The position numbers were made by a program, and so were the translations under genes. Of a DNA stretch of 64,000 nucleotides, positions 8,139 through 16,177 are shown one piece after another. Location of the stretch: positions 14,502 through 78,501 of the forward strand of contig CAZWRV010000018.1 in the NCBI GenBank assembly GCA_964636325.1. The letters run 5' to 3'. Positions within the stretch are counted from its first letter, which is position 1. Each line of letters begins with the position of its first letter. The notes under the pieces were generated by a model. The model saw only the letters and a list, made by a program, of their open reading frames with translations. It was not told the DNA's origin and did no database searches. Origin of the DNA: CAZWRV01 sp964636325 (GTDB taxonomy: Bacteria > Verrucomicrobiota > Lentisphaeria > Victivallales > GWF2-50-93).

Positions 8139-8163
8139 GAGCAAATGCTAAAATTTCTACGGG

Positions 8164-9261
8164 ATGAAAGACATGGTTACAGCGGTAGTGGATAATGGCG
8201 GCAACGGCTTGGTGGCGCCGAAATACCATCAGATAAAGATGTTCATTGTCAACAAGATCAATTCCGGGGAGCTGAAGACGGACGACTGCGTGCCGTCGGA
8301 GAACCAGTTGAGCCGCGAGTTCAAGGTCAACAAGAACACCGTAGTCAAGGCCTTCAAGGAGCTCGAGCACGAAAATCTCCTCTATCGAATCCAGGGCAAG
8401 GGAACCTTTGTTGCGCAGACGAACAGCCGCAAGGCTTCCGTCGAAGATGTCGTGGGAGTGTATGGCGGGACGTCGGGGCATCTATACGGGAACATGTTCG
8501 GCGCGATAATGAGGCACATGAGGAGTCGGAGGATCATGGTTGCCGAGTCGAGCCTGTCGGTCGCCGAGAAGGCTGTTCAGCTTGAGGACATCATACGGTC
8601 GCGTCCGTCCGCCATGCTTATAGACGGCGACGCCACGTTTCCGTTCGACAAGCTTTACTATATGCTGCGCGAAGTCGAGAGGATCACGTTCTACCACAGG
8701 TTCGAGACGTCGCTGAGCTTTGACGGCGCCAACTTTGTTCTTCCGGACTACGAGGAGGGCGGGAGGTTGGCGGCCGTCCACCTCGTTGACAAGGGACATA
8801 AGAAGCTGATGTTCAGGACGTTCAGGTATCCCGGTTCGCCGGACTCCGAGCCGATGGGGCCGAAGTGGTCGTATCACTGGGGAGTTTATGCCGGGATACG
8901 CAGGGCCTTGGACGAGGCCGGCCTCGACCCATCCAGGAATCTTGTGGAGTCGACCGGAACCGATTCGGACAGCAGGCTTTCGCGTGGCTTGTCGGGTACG
9001 GACGGCGTGATCTGCATGGCGGACTTCATGGCCAAGAAAATATACGACCTTGCGGAAAAAGAAGGAAGGAAGATCGGCGGCGATCTAGGCGTCGTCGGCT
9101 TCTTCGACACCCCGTGGGCGACCTTGATGTCTCCTTCCCTTACGAGCGTGTCCGTCGACGAGACGGAGGTGGCTAGGCTTGCCGTGAAGACATTGGAGGA
9201 GAGGCGGAAAGGCGCGAGGATATTGGTGCCGCCGCAGCTGAAGGTTAGAGAATCAGCATGA
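8164..9261 (+). CDS. GntR-type HTH / LacI-type sensor transcriptional regulator (AraR-like layout)
   Basis: A 365-residue regulator. Residues about 17-85 form a GntR winged helix (YHQIKMFIVNKINSGELKTD, PSENQLSREF, NKNTVVKAFKELE, GKGTFVA). Residues about 97-360 form a LacI/periplasmic-binding-protein-like sugar sensor (e.g. AAVHLVDKGHKKLMFRT, and VGFFDTPWATLMSPSLTSV near the end). This is the AraR-type combination, in which sugar binding releases DNA. ATG 8164 was taken; ATG 8173 is possible and neither has a strong Shine-Dalgarno. The gene sits behind the 8085-8113 promoter and 8115-8138 palindrome, divergent from the 679-aa toroid protein and 27 bases ahead of a pseudopilin. It is the likely local regulator of the rightward glycan module. 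Confidence 0.88.
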   Translation: MKDMVTAVVDNGGNGLVAPKYHQIKMFIVNKINSGELKTDDCVPSENQLSREFKVNKNTVVKAFKELEHENLLYRIQGKGTFVAQTNSRKASVEDVVGVYGGTSGHLYGNMFGAIMRHMRSRRIMVAESSLSVAEKAVQLEDIIRSRPSAMLIDGDATFPFDKLYYMLREVERITFYHRFETSLSFDGANFVLPDYEEGGRLAAVHLVDKGHKKLMFRTFRYPGSPDSEPMGPKWSYHWGVYAGIRRALDEAGLDPSRNLVESTGTDSDSRLSRGLSGTDGVICMADFMAKKIYDLAEKEGRKIGGDLGVVGFFDTPWATLMSPSLTSVSVDETEVARLAVKTLEERRKGARILVPPQLKVRESA

Positions 9262-9288
9262 ATACCTAAATCAAGGAGCCATCGAGCC

Positions 9289-10125
9289 ATGAAGTCGCCG
9301 GATCAACAATCATTCGCTCCTGCGATGCGCGTAGCAAAATCGCACGCCTTCACGCTCATCGAGCTTTTGGTCGTGATTGCCATCATAGCGATACTCGCGG
9401 CGATTCTCCTGCCTGCGTTGCAGAGGGCCAAGGCACATGTCAAGACGATCGCCTGCTTGAACAATCTCCGGCAGATAGGGCAGGCGTTCAACACCTACGC
9501 CGACGAAAACGCCGACTGGTTCCCCATTTTGGCGACCGGCAGCCAGGGCTTCCCGATTTTCTGGCGCCAAGTCGTCGGTAGTGAGACCATAACAGGGACC
9601 ATGCCGCAGCTCGTTGAAGGTTATCTGCAAGGCAACAGCAACGTGTTGAACTGCCCGGCCTACAATGGCAACTTCCGCATCACCATGGCACATATCACCA
9701 GCACCAGCTACCCCGATGTCTGGGGCTACTTCCAGAATACGCCGAACATGTACGGCTATAATGGCGAGCAGCCATACGCCATCGCCAAGAACATACCCGA
9801 ATACGGCTCCCGCGCCTACGGAGCCACGCGGCGGAAATGGTTGGGACGCCTGCTGGTTTCCGATGTTTTCTGCACAAGTGACACGGATGTGGTCGCCGAA
9901 GCGGGCATGCATCTGCCCTATGTGCGCGCAAACGGGGTGTTGGAAGTGGCACATAAGAATCCGTGGGGCTCGAACGGCGTATATGCGGACGGCTCCGCCT
10001 TCTGGTTTTCGCATGTGCGTGTGCACAGCGTCGGGGTGTGCAAATTCCAGTGCGCGTATGCGTACAACTGCAGCCCGCACCGCTTCAGCATCTGTCCGCC
10101 GCGCGATCCGGCCCAGATACCATGA
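9289..10125 (+). CDS. Pseudopilin-like protein with type IV prepilin N-terminus (DUF1559-like)
   Basis: A 278-residue protein. After a 22-residue basic leader ending SHA comes FTLIELLVVIAIIAILAA, the hydrophobic N-methylation helix of type IV pilins and type II pseudopilins, with Glu at +5. The position before Phe is Ala rather than the usual Gly. The soluble domain is aromatic and Asn-rich with family-style features (NLRQIGQAFNTYADEN after the helix, a KNPWGSNGVYADGSAFWF motif near the end). Start ATG 9289 has AAGGAG at good distance. It lies 27 bases behind the GntR/LacI regulator, so is probably co-transcribed with it. Role inferred: part of a surface or periplasmic pilus-like structure tied to glycan use. 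Confidence 0.85.
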   Translation: MKSPDQQSFAPAMRVAKSHAFTLIELLVVIAIIAILAAILLPALQRAKAHVKTIACLNNLRQIGQAFNTYADENADWFPILATGSQGFPIFWRQVVGSETITGTMPQLVEGYLQGNSNVLNCPAYNGNFRITMAHITSTSYPDVWGYFQNTPNMYGYNGEQPYAIAKNIPEYGSRAYGATRRKWLGRLLVSDVFCTSDTDVVAEAGMHLPYVRANGVLEVAHKNPWGSNGVYADGSAFWFSHVRVHSVGVCKFQCAYAYNCSPHRFSICPPRDPAQIP

Positions 10126-10149
10126 CTGAAGTGGAGCTGTGTTGGTATA

Positions 10150-12102
10150 ATGCAAAAAAGATCAATAAATTCCATCGGTATGAAATTCACCTTGATTGAC
10201 CCCGGCCTCTTCGAGATGGGTTCGCCGGAAGGCGAGCCAGACGAGCGTCCGGCCCACGAGGTTCGGATTTCAAAAAGCTTCCACATCTCTGATACTCCCG
10301 TCACCAACGCACAGTATGAGCAGTTTGACCCCGCGCATCGCGAACTTCGCGGGAAGCGCGGACTCTCGAAGGGCGACGGCGAGGCGGTGATCTTCGTGTC
10401 TTGGTACGATGCCGAAGCATTCTGCCGGTGGCTGAGCAAAAAGGAAGGCAGACCTTACCGCCTGCCGACGGAAGCGGAATGGGAATATGCATGCCGCGCC
10501 GGAACAAGAAGTGCGTACAATACCGGAGACAGTCTTCCTGAAGAACATCTGAGGAGCCAATGCTTCAACTGGAATCCTGTCCCGGTAGACTTGACGGTCG
10601 GTAGGACTTCTCCGAACGCATGGGGCCTGCGCGACATGCACGGCCTGGTCGAGGAATGGTGCCTGGATTGGTATGCGCCATACCAGGCGATTGCACAAAC
10701 AGATCCGGCTGGTCCGGCCGACGGGACATTCAAGGTTTCGCGAGGAGGCAGCCACAACACTGATGTAAGATTCCTGCGCAGCTCTTGCAGATTTGGCACT
10801 CTTCCCGAAGACAGAAGTTGGCTGATCGGATTCCGGATTGTCCAGGCCGAAATGACGGTTCCTTCCGCGTGGAATGCAAATATTGAGAAACTCTGGCAGA
10901 AAGAGGTATCTCAATCTCGATACGACTGGATCATGGGTTCGGATTGCAGGAAACCTCTTTTCACGGTTCCAAAGCCGTATGTCATCCCGCCGCCGGAAGG
11001 CAACGGTGAGCCTTTTCACCGTCACAATCATTGTCCGTCAATCACCTGGTGCGACAACGGGGATCTGCTGGCAGTCTGGTTCTCCACAGTCAACGAGAGC
11101 GGGAGGGAGATGGCGATCCTGGCCAGCCGTCTCCGCGGCGGAAAATCAACATGGGAGCCCGCAGGCGAATTTTTCAATGCTCCGTCACGGAACATGACGG
11201 GCTCAAGCCTTTTCAACGACGGGCGTGGAACGATTTATCATTTCAACGGCCTCGGAACAAACGAGGGCTGGGCCAACCTTGCACTCGTCCTGCGAACTTC
11301 GCAGGACAACGGCGCAACATGGTCCCGTCCGCGGTTTATCCATCCCGAACATCAGCGCGGCAACCAGGTCATAAGCGGAACAAGCATGACGGCTGAGAAC
11401 ATAATTGTCCAGCCCTGCGACGCCGACTGGAAGTCCGACGGCGGAACTGTCGTTCACCTTGGGCTTGAAGGCGGGAAGGAATGGATCCGCCCGTGCAGCA
11501 TCTGCGGCGGGACGGAATTCGCCGAAGGGAAAACTGGCGGCAGGATCGCCGGAATACATGCCGGCGTAGTCTCCCTGGAGAACGGTGCTCTTATGGCTCT
11601 TGGACGTGGCGACAGCATCGATGGCAGGATGCCCATGAGCCTGTCAACGGACATGGGCCGGAGCTGGTCATATCACGCAAGCTGTTTTCCCCCGATAGGA
11701 TGCGGCCAGCGGTTGATCCTTATGCGCCTTGCCGAGGGACCGATACTGCTCATCTCGTTCACGGACGAACCGTCAAAGATTGACCGGGAAGGATCCGGCG
11801 GCGCCGCCGGTCCGTCGGGGTTGATAGCCAAGGATGCAGAGGGCAAGGAGGACATCTGCTACGGCATGTATGCGGCATTGTCCTACGACGAAGGGAAAAG
11901 CTGGCCGTTGAAAAGGATTGTTTCAGACAGGATTGCGCCGGTCGAACTGGACGGCGGAGGCTGGACCGGCAAGTTCATTCTCGACAGGAATCATGCGGAG
12001 CCAAAGGGCTATCTGGCCGCGACCCAGTCTCCGGACGGCATGGTTCATCTGCTTTCCAGCAGGCTCCACTACAGCTTCAACATGAGGTGGCTAGAGGCTT
12101 GA
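10150..12102 (+). CDS. FGE-sulfatase-like (SUMF1) domain fused to a sialidase-like beta-propeller
   Basis: A 650-residue two-domain protein. Residues about 8-235 are a formylglycine-generating-enzyme-like domain: GMKFTLIDPGLFEMGSPEGE, PVTNAQYEQF, RLPTEAEWEYACRAG, NAWGLRDMHGLVEEWC, SRGGSH, GFRIV. By hand alignment on the GFR end, the two catalytic cysteines of true FGE are not conserved (Ser and Val stand there), so sulfatase activation is doubtful. Residues about 265-650 are a BNR/sialidase-like propeller with three Asp boxes: SQDNGATW (384-391), STDMGRSW (499-506) and SYDEGKSW (578-585). No signal peptide is seen. Such propellers occur in glycoside hydrolases of the GH33 type; substrate unknown. 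It follows the pseudopilin by 24 bases. Confidence 0.82.
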   Translation: MQKRSINSIGMKFTLIDPGLFEMGSPEGEPDERPAHEVRISKSFHISDTPVTNAQYEQFDPAHRELRGKRGLSKGDGEAVIFVSWYDAEAFCRWLSKKEGRPYRLPTEAEWEYACRAGTRSAYNTGDSLPEEHLRSQCFNWNPVPVDLTVGRTSPNAWGLRDMHGLVEEWCLDWYAPYQAIAQTDPAGPADGTFKVSRGGSHNTDVRFLRSSCRFGTLPEDRSWLIGFRIVQAEMTVPSAWNANIEKLWQKEVSQSRYDWIMGSDCRKPLFTVPKPYVIPPPEGNGEPFHRHNHCPSITWCDNGDLLAVWFSTVNESGREMAILASRLRGGKSTWEPAGEFFNAPSRNMTGSSLFNDGRGTIYHFNGLGTNEGWANLALVLRTSQDNGATWSRPRFIHPEHQRGNQVISGTSMTAENIIVQPCDADWKSDGGTVVHLGLEGGKEWIRPCSICGGTEFAEGKTGGRIAGIHAGVVSLENGALMALGRGDSIDGRMPMSLSTDMGRSWSYHASCFPPIGCGQRLILMRLAEGPILLISFTDEPSKIDREGSGGAAGPSGLIAKDAEGKEDICYGMYAALSYDEGKSWPLKRIVSDRIAPVELDGGGWTGKFILDRNHAEPKGYLAATQSPDGMVHLLSSRLHYSFNMRWLEA

Positions 12103-12144
12103 GTTTTAACCGCGAAATGCATGGGAGTCTAAACAACGACACTA

Positions 12145-12314
12145 CTTTTTTCCCTGCGGGAAAAAGGCGCCCTTACGGCGCGCAGGTAACTTGCGCGCGC
12201 CGCGCGCAAAGGGCAAACTCTGCATACGAGTAATACTGTGTTATGTTGCTTGCGCGCGGTGCGCGCAAACTACTTTTTGGCAAATTTACTTGTCATGTCC
12301 CAGCCGTAAGGGAC
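12145..12314 (+). repeat. R1 element (TA-flanked, about 168 bp), copy 1
   Basis: Flanked by TA at 12143-12144 and 12315-12316. Contains the R1 hairpins: TTTTTCCC/GGGAAAAA, GCGCCCTTACGGCGC, TTGCGCGC/GCGCGCAA and a second TTGCGCGC arm further on, ending CCGTAAGGGAC. The last hairpin differs from copies 2 and 4. It sits directly upstream of the FAD oxidoreductase start, and the AAGGAG used as its Shine-Dalgarno begins at the repeat's right flank. Confidence 0.8.
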
Positions 12315-12330
12315 TAAGGAGTACGACAGA

Positions 12331-14130
12331 GTGGACACAAAAGTTACAACAATGGAGATTCCGGCTGATCTGGTCGTTGTCGGCGGGGGTATTGCGGGCT
12401 GCGCCGCCGCGATCGCCGCGGCGCGGCTTGGAATAAGGACGGCGCTTCTCCAAAACAGGCCAGTCCTGGGCGGCAACGCATCTTCGGAAGTCGGTTTGCT
12501 GATGGCCGGTGCGGACCGCGATTTCACTCATGCGAGGGAAAGCGGCATCGTCGAGGAGATTGACCTGATGAACCGTTTCCACAACCATGAAGTCCAATGG
12601 AGGAACTGCATTTCTGATGCGATATTGGAATTCATGGTGAAGGAGGCGGGCGTGGCCCTTTATCTGAACACGCATGTCCATGACATTGTGATGGACGGCC
12701 GGAATACCATCAAGTCAGTGATCGCATCACAGCAGTCCACCGAAAAGGCATTCCGGTTTTCGGCACCGCTGTTCGTGGATGCCACAGGGGACGGTTCGCT
12801 GGCGGCGATGTCAGGTGCGGAATATCGCAGCGGCTCCGAGGGCAGGGAGGAGTTCGGCGAAAGCTTGGCGCCGGAGAAGCCGTCCAAAGTCACCATGGGT
12901 TCGACCTTGATGTTCAGGGTGAAGGATCTCGGCAGGCCGGTTCCGTTCGTCCGACCGCCCTGGGCATATGAATATTTGTCTCCGGATGATCTTCCCGTGA
13001 AAATCCGTTCGGCGGAATCCCCGCAGCTATGGATCGAGCATGGTGCCAGGCTGGATACGATAAAGGACAACATGCAGATCAGGGAGGAACTGCTGAAAAT
13101 CCTTTACGGCGTCTGGGATCATCTCAAGAACCATGGCAGCTACGGCGCGGAAAATCTCGCTCTTTCATGGGTCGGGTCGGTGCCCGGCAAACGGGAGAGC
13201 CGTAGGATTGTCGGTGATTACATCTTGACGGAACATGACTTGGTGAACCCCGGTGAACACCATGATGCCGTGGCATACGGAGGCTGGCCGATCGATGTAC
13301 ACAATCCCGACGGATTCTACGCGAAGAACAAATGGCTGGACTATACGCATCTCGGCGGACCATATACCATCCCCTACAGATGCTATTACTCGAAAAACAT
13401 CTCCAATCTCTTCATGGCCGGCAGAAATATAAGCGCCACGCATGTCGCACACGGCTCCACCCGTTTGATAAGAACCTGCGCAGTCGGAGGCCAGGCGGTA
13501 GGAACTGCGGCGGTTCTTTGCATCAAGCACAGTAAATCACCCAGGTACCTGAGCAAGGATCACATAAACGAGCTCCAGCAGCTGCTCCTGAAGCATGACT
13601 GTCATATCCCGGGCATCAAGAATACAGACGGAATGGATCTGGCGAGATCGGCTGAGGTGACGGCGTCCTCGTGCCACAGCGATTCCGAGTCGGGCTATGT
13701 GTTTTCCGCGGACAAGGTGATCGAAGGCCTTTCGCGAGGCAGGCCCGGCAACGAGAACCTGTGGATATCCGCGCCTTTTTCCAAGGACAAAGCTCCGTCC
13801 GTCACGCTTGAATGGAAGAAGCCTATAAAAGTTAACACTGTCCATCTGACATTCGACACGATGATACGTGAAAAGAGATTCTTTGACAGGCCGGTACTCG
13901 GAGCCGTCCCTACATGCGTCAAGGATTTTTCGATTGAATGCTTGGGCGAGATGGGCACTTGGAGTAGACAGGCAGATATCAAGGGCAACTACCTCAGGCA
14001 CAGGATCATCAAATTTAGAACTGTTTCGGCGAAGGCTATCAGGGTGCGGATCTCCGCGGCCAACGGCGACGACAAGGCAAGAATCTATGAGATAAGGGCT
14101 TACAACGAATTGAAAATTCGAGCGCAATGA
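12331..14130 (+). CDS. FAD-dependent oxidoreductase (FAD_oxidored type) with C-terminal discoidin-like domain
   Basis: A 599-residue protein. The N-terminal Rossmann fold carries the dinucleotide motif VVVGGGIAGCAAAIAA (Gly18, Gly20, Gly23), and VDATGDGSLAAMSGAEY is the typical second FAD contact in the FAD_oxidored family common in glycan clusters of this phylum group. FMAGRNISATHVAHGSTR is another family hallmark. Residues about 440-595 look like a discoidin/galactose-binding-like beta domain. The likely start is GTG 12331 with AAGGAG nine bases upstream; ATG 12352 is internal. No signal peptide. It is the first gene after R1 copy 1 and lies 20 bases before the next gene. Role: probable oxidation of a sugar or uronate; substrate unknown. 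Confidence 0.85.
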   Translation: MDTKVTTMEIPADLVVVGGGIAGCAAAIAAARLGIRTALLQNRPVLGGNASSEVGLLMAGADRDFTHARESGIVEEIDLMNRFHNHEVQWRNCISDAILEFMVKEAGVALYLNTHVHDIVMDGRNTIKSVIASQQSTEKAFRFSAPLFVDATGDGSLAAMSGAEYRSGSEGREEFGESLAPEKPSKVTMGSTLMFRVKDLGRPVPFVRPPWAYEYLSPDDLPVKIRSAESPQLWIEHGARLDTIKDNMQIREELLKILYGVWDHLKNHGSYGAENLALSWVGSVPGKRESRRIVGDYILTEHDLVNPGEHHDAVAYGGWPIDVHNPDGFYAKNKWLDYTHLGGPYTIPYRCYYSKNISNLFMAGRNISATHVAHGSTRLIRTCAVGGQAVGTAAVLCIKHSKSPRYLSKDHINELQQLLLKHDCHIPGIKNTDGMDLARSAEVTASSCHSDSESGYVFSADKVIEGLSRGRPGNENLWISAPFSKDKAPSVTLEWKKPIKVNTVHLTFDTMIREKRFFDRPVLGAVPTCVKDFSIECLGEMGTWSRQADIKGNYLRHRIIKFRTVSAKAIRVRISAANGDDKARIYEIRAYNELKIRAQ

Positions 14131-14150
14131 CATAGGGAAAGGAATAGCGT

Positions 14151-15992
14151 ATGTCGGCACATAAAACATTCAAAGATTTGCTCCCCGGGCGTCCGGTTGT
14201 CTTTTCGGATGCCGAGCTGGCCTCGGAGTTCGGCGGTACGCATCTGGCGGTTTCGGAGCTTCCGTTCAGATATGACGCGTTCCTGCCTGACAACTCAGAT
14301 CCGTATCCGGCATGGTCCCAGAGTGCCATTAGCCTGTTCAGAGTATTCCCGCCTCCCGCGCTTGAGAAGTGGATTCCGGCGGAGACTGTCAGGAGCAACC
14401 GGAGGCATATTGACGGGCTTTATGCCGATGCGTGCCGCCGGGGGCTCGACTTCGCGGTCAGCGGCCATGAGCCGATGTGGCTTCCGGAAGGCGTCTACAG
14501 GGAGCATCCGCATTGGAGGGGCAGCCAGTGCGAGCTGGGCCGCATCGCCGGAAAGCCGTATTTCACCCCGTCGATCGACGAGCCGGAAGTGCAGGAACTC
14601 TACAGGCATGCCGCCCGCGAGTGGTGCCGAGCCTATCCTAGGACTGCAAGCTTCAGCTTTTGGACAAACGACTGCGGCTCCGGAATTCCATGGACCACCT
14701 ATGCCTATCCCGGGCCGAACGGTCCGGCGAAATATCGCGGCCGCAATCCCGGGGAGCGAATGGCGGACTGGCTGAACGCGATAAGGGAAGGTGCGTGCGA
14801 TGCGGGTTGCGATGTGACCGTGCACATACACAGCTTCAGCTTTCCTCCGGCCGAGACTGCGGCGATAAGGGCGCGGCTCGGAGACAAGCTCTTCTTGAAC
14901 GGCATCAACGGGGAAGGAAAGACCTTGAGCGGCGCTTCGGCATCGTGCGCCGGAGATGCGGCGGCGTGGCCGGTCGCGGGTATCTGCCACCCAGTGAAGT
15001 TCGTCAAAGGATTGCAGGAAATGCTTCAGGCGCAAGGCGGAACGGGTGTGCTCTCCGTTGCTTGCGATCCTGACACGAAGGAGATGGCGCGGCTACTGCT
15101 GGCCGCATTCATGGAGTCGCCCGGAACAGACTGCATCAATCAGTTCAAGGTTCTTCGGCGAGTCGCCGCTATGCTGGCCGGGGAAAATAACGCCGAGGCG
15201 CTGATCTCGGTCTGGCAGTCGGTCGAGCAGGCGTGCCATGCAGTCCGCCAGATTCGCCAGCGCGGCCTGGGTCTGGCTGTCCCGTTCTGCCTGACGACGG
15301 CGCGTTGGCTCACACGCCCGCTGGTTCCGAAGCCGCTGGAACTTACAGATGCGGAAAGTTCGAGCTACAAGAAGTTCCTGTTCAGCACTGGGACAGATGA
15401 GCAGAACGCGAATCTGTGCTACGTCCTAGGGAAGCCGGTCTTCCACGGCGACGGGGTGGTGTGGATGACCCGGTGGTGCCTGCACGAGGCGATAGGCATC
15501 CTGCGCACAGCAAGGAACAAGCTTGCTCCGATCATCGCCGCGGCGGGAAAAGGTGCCGCCATAGACGCCCTGCTCCTATACGACGCCCGCCTGGGCGCAT
15601 TTGCATGCGCGCTGGAGACGGCCAGATGCGCCGTCCTATACCAGCATGCGCTCGGCATAGCCGACCAGCCCAGGTTCGCAGCGAACCCGCTTGACTTCGA
15701 CGACAACATCCAATTCGACCAAAGGGCGCTCGAAATGCGCAAGATCGCGCGCTCCGAGCTCGACAACACCCAGGAGCTCATCGACCTGATCGATGCTAAT
15801 GCTGGGAATAGGCTGTTCGACTGCGCGGATTCCCCGGAGACCGAAAGCGTCTTCAAGTTAGGTCCGAATCTGGTGGAGGATCTGCGGCGCAAGCGCGAAG
15901 TAATGCTCGACCACTGGCACGACTACGAGCGTCTCTATCCGACGAGCAAGGTCTGGGAGTTCGAGCCGGCCACGCCATCCGAACCCCGGTGA
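14151..15992 (+). CDS. Hypothetical protein, glycoside-hydrolase-like TIM barrel
   Basis: A 613-residue protein without a signal peptide. The first 300 residues alternate predicted strands and helices and carry aromatic/acidic motifs seen in GH-type barrels: AVSGHEPMWLPEG, ASFSFWTNDCGSG followed by WTTYAYPGPNGPAKYRG, DVTVHIHSFSF. This arrangement recalls alpha-glucuronidase or GH20-like barrels but the family cannot be named by eye. The C-terminal third is helix-rich. Start ATG 14151 has GGAAAGGAAT upstream, and the gene follows the FAD oxidoreductase by 20 bases, so the two are likely one operon. A cytoplasmic enzyme on oligosaccharides is the best inference. Confidence 0.68.
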   Translation: MSAHKTFKDLLPGRPVVFSDAELASEFGGTHLAVSELPFRYDAFLPDNSDPYPAWSQSAISLFRVFPPPALEKWIPAETVRSNRRHIDGLYADACRRGLDFAVSGHEPMWLPEGVYREHPHWRGSQCELGRIAGKPYFTPSIDEPEVQELYRHAAREWCRAYPRTASFSFWTNDCGSGIPWTTYAYPGPNGPAKYRGRNPGERMADWLNAIREGACDAGCDVTVHIHSFSFPPAETAAIRARLGDKLFLNGINGEGKTLSGASASCAGDAAAWPVAGICHPVKFVKGLQEMLQAQGGTGVLSVACDPDTKEMARLLLAAFMESPGTDCINQFKVLRRVAAMLAGENNAEALISVWQSVEQACHAVRQIRQRGLGLAVPFCLTTARWLTRPLVPKPLELTDAESSSYKKFLFSTGTDEQNANLCYVLGKPVFHGDGVVWMTRWCLHEAIGILRTARNKLAPIIAAAGKGAAIDALLLYDARLGAFACALETARCAVLYQHALGIADQPRFAANPLDFDDNIQFDQRALEMRKIARSELDNTQELIDLIDANAGNRLFDCADSPETESVFKLGPNLVEDLRRKREVMLDHWHDYERLYPTSKVWEFEPATPSEPR

Positions 15993-16177
15993 AGATGACA
16001 GATGCCGGATACGATCGATGGAAAATGGAGATTTTTTTATCAAAACGGCAGGGGCCGATGGGTGCCGATTGGTAGCGAAAGGTATCGCTAGGTAACGGCA
16101 ATATGCGATGACATATGAAACTTCAGTCCTGCAGCCAGTGCAATATACAAATCGTGCATAATAAAGGAGTTAATACA

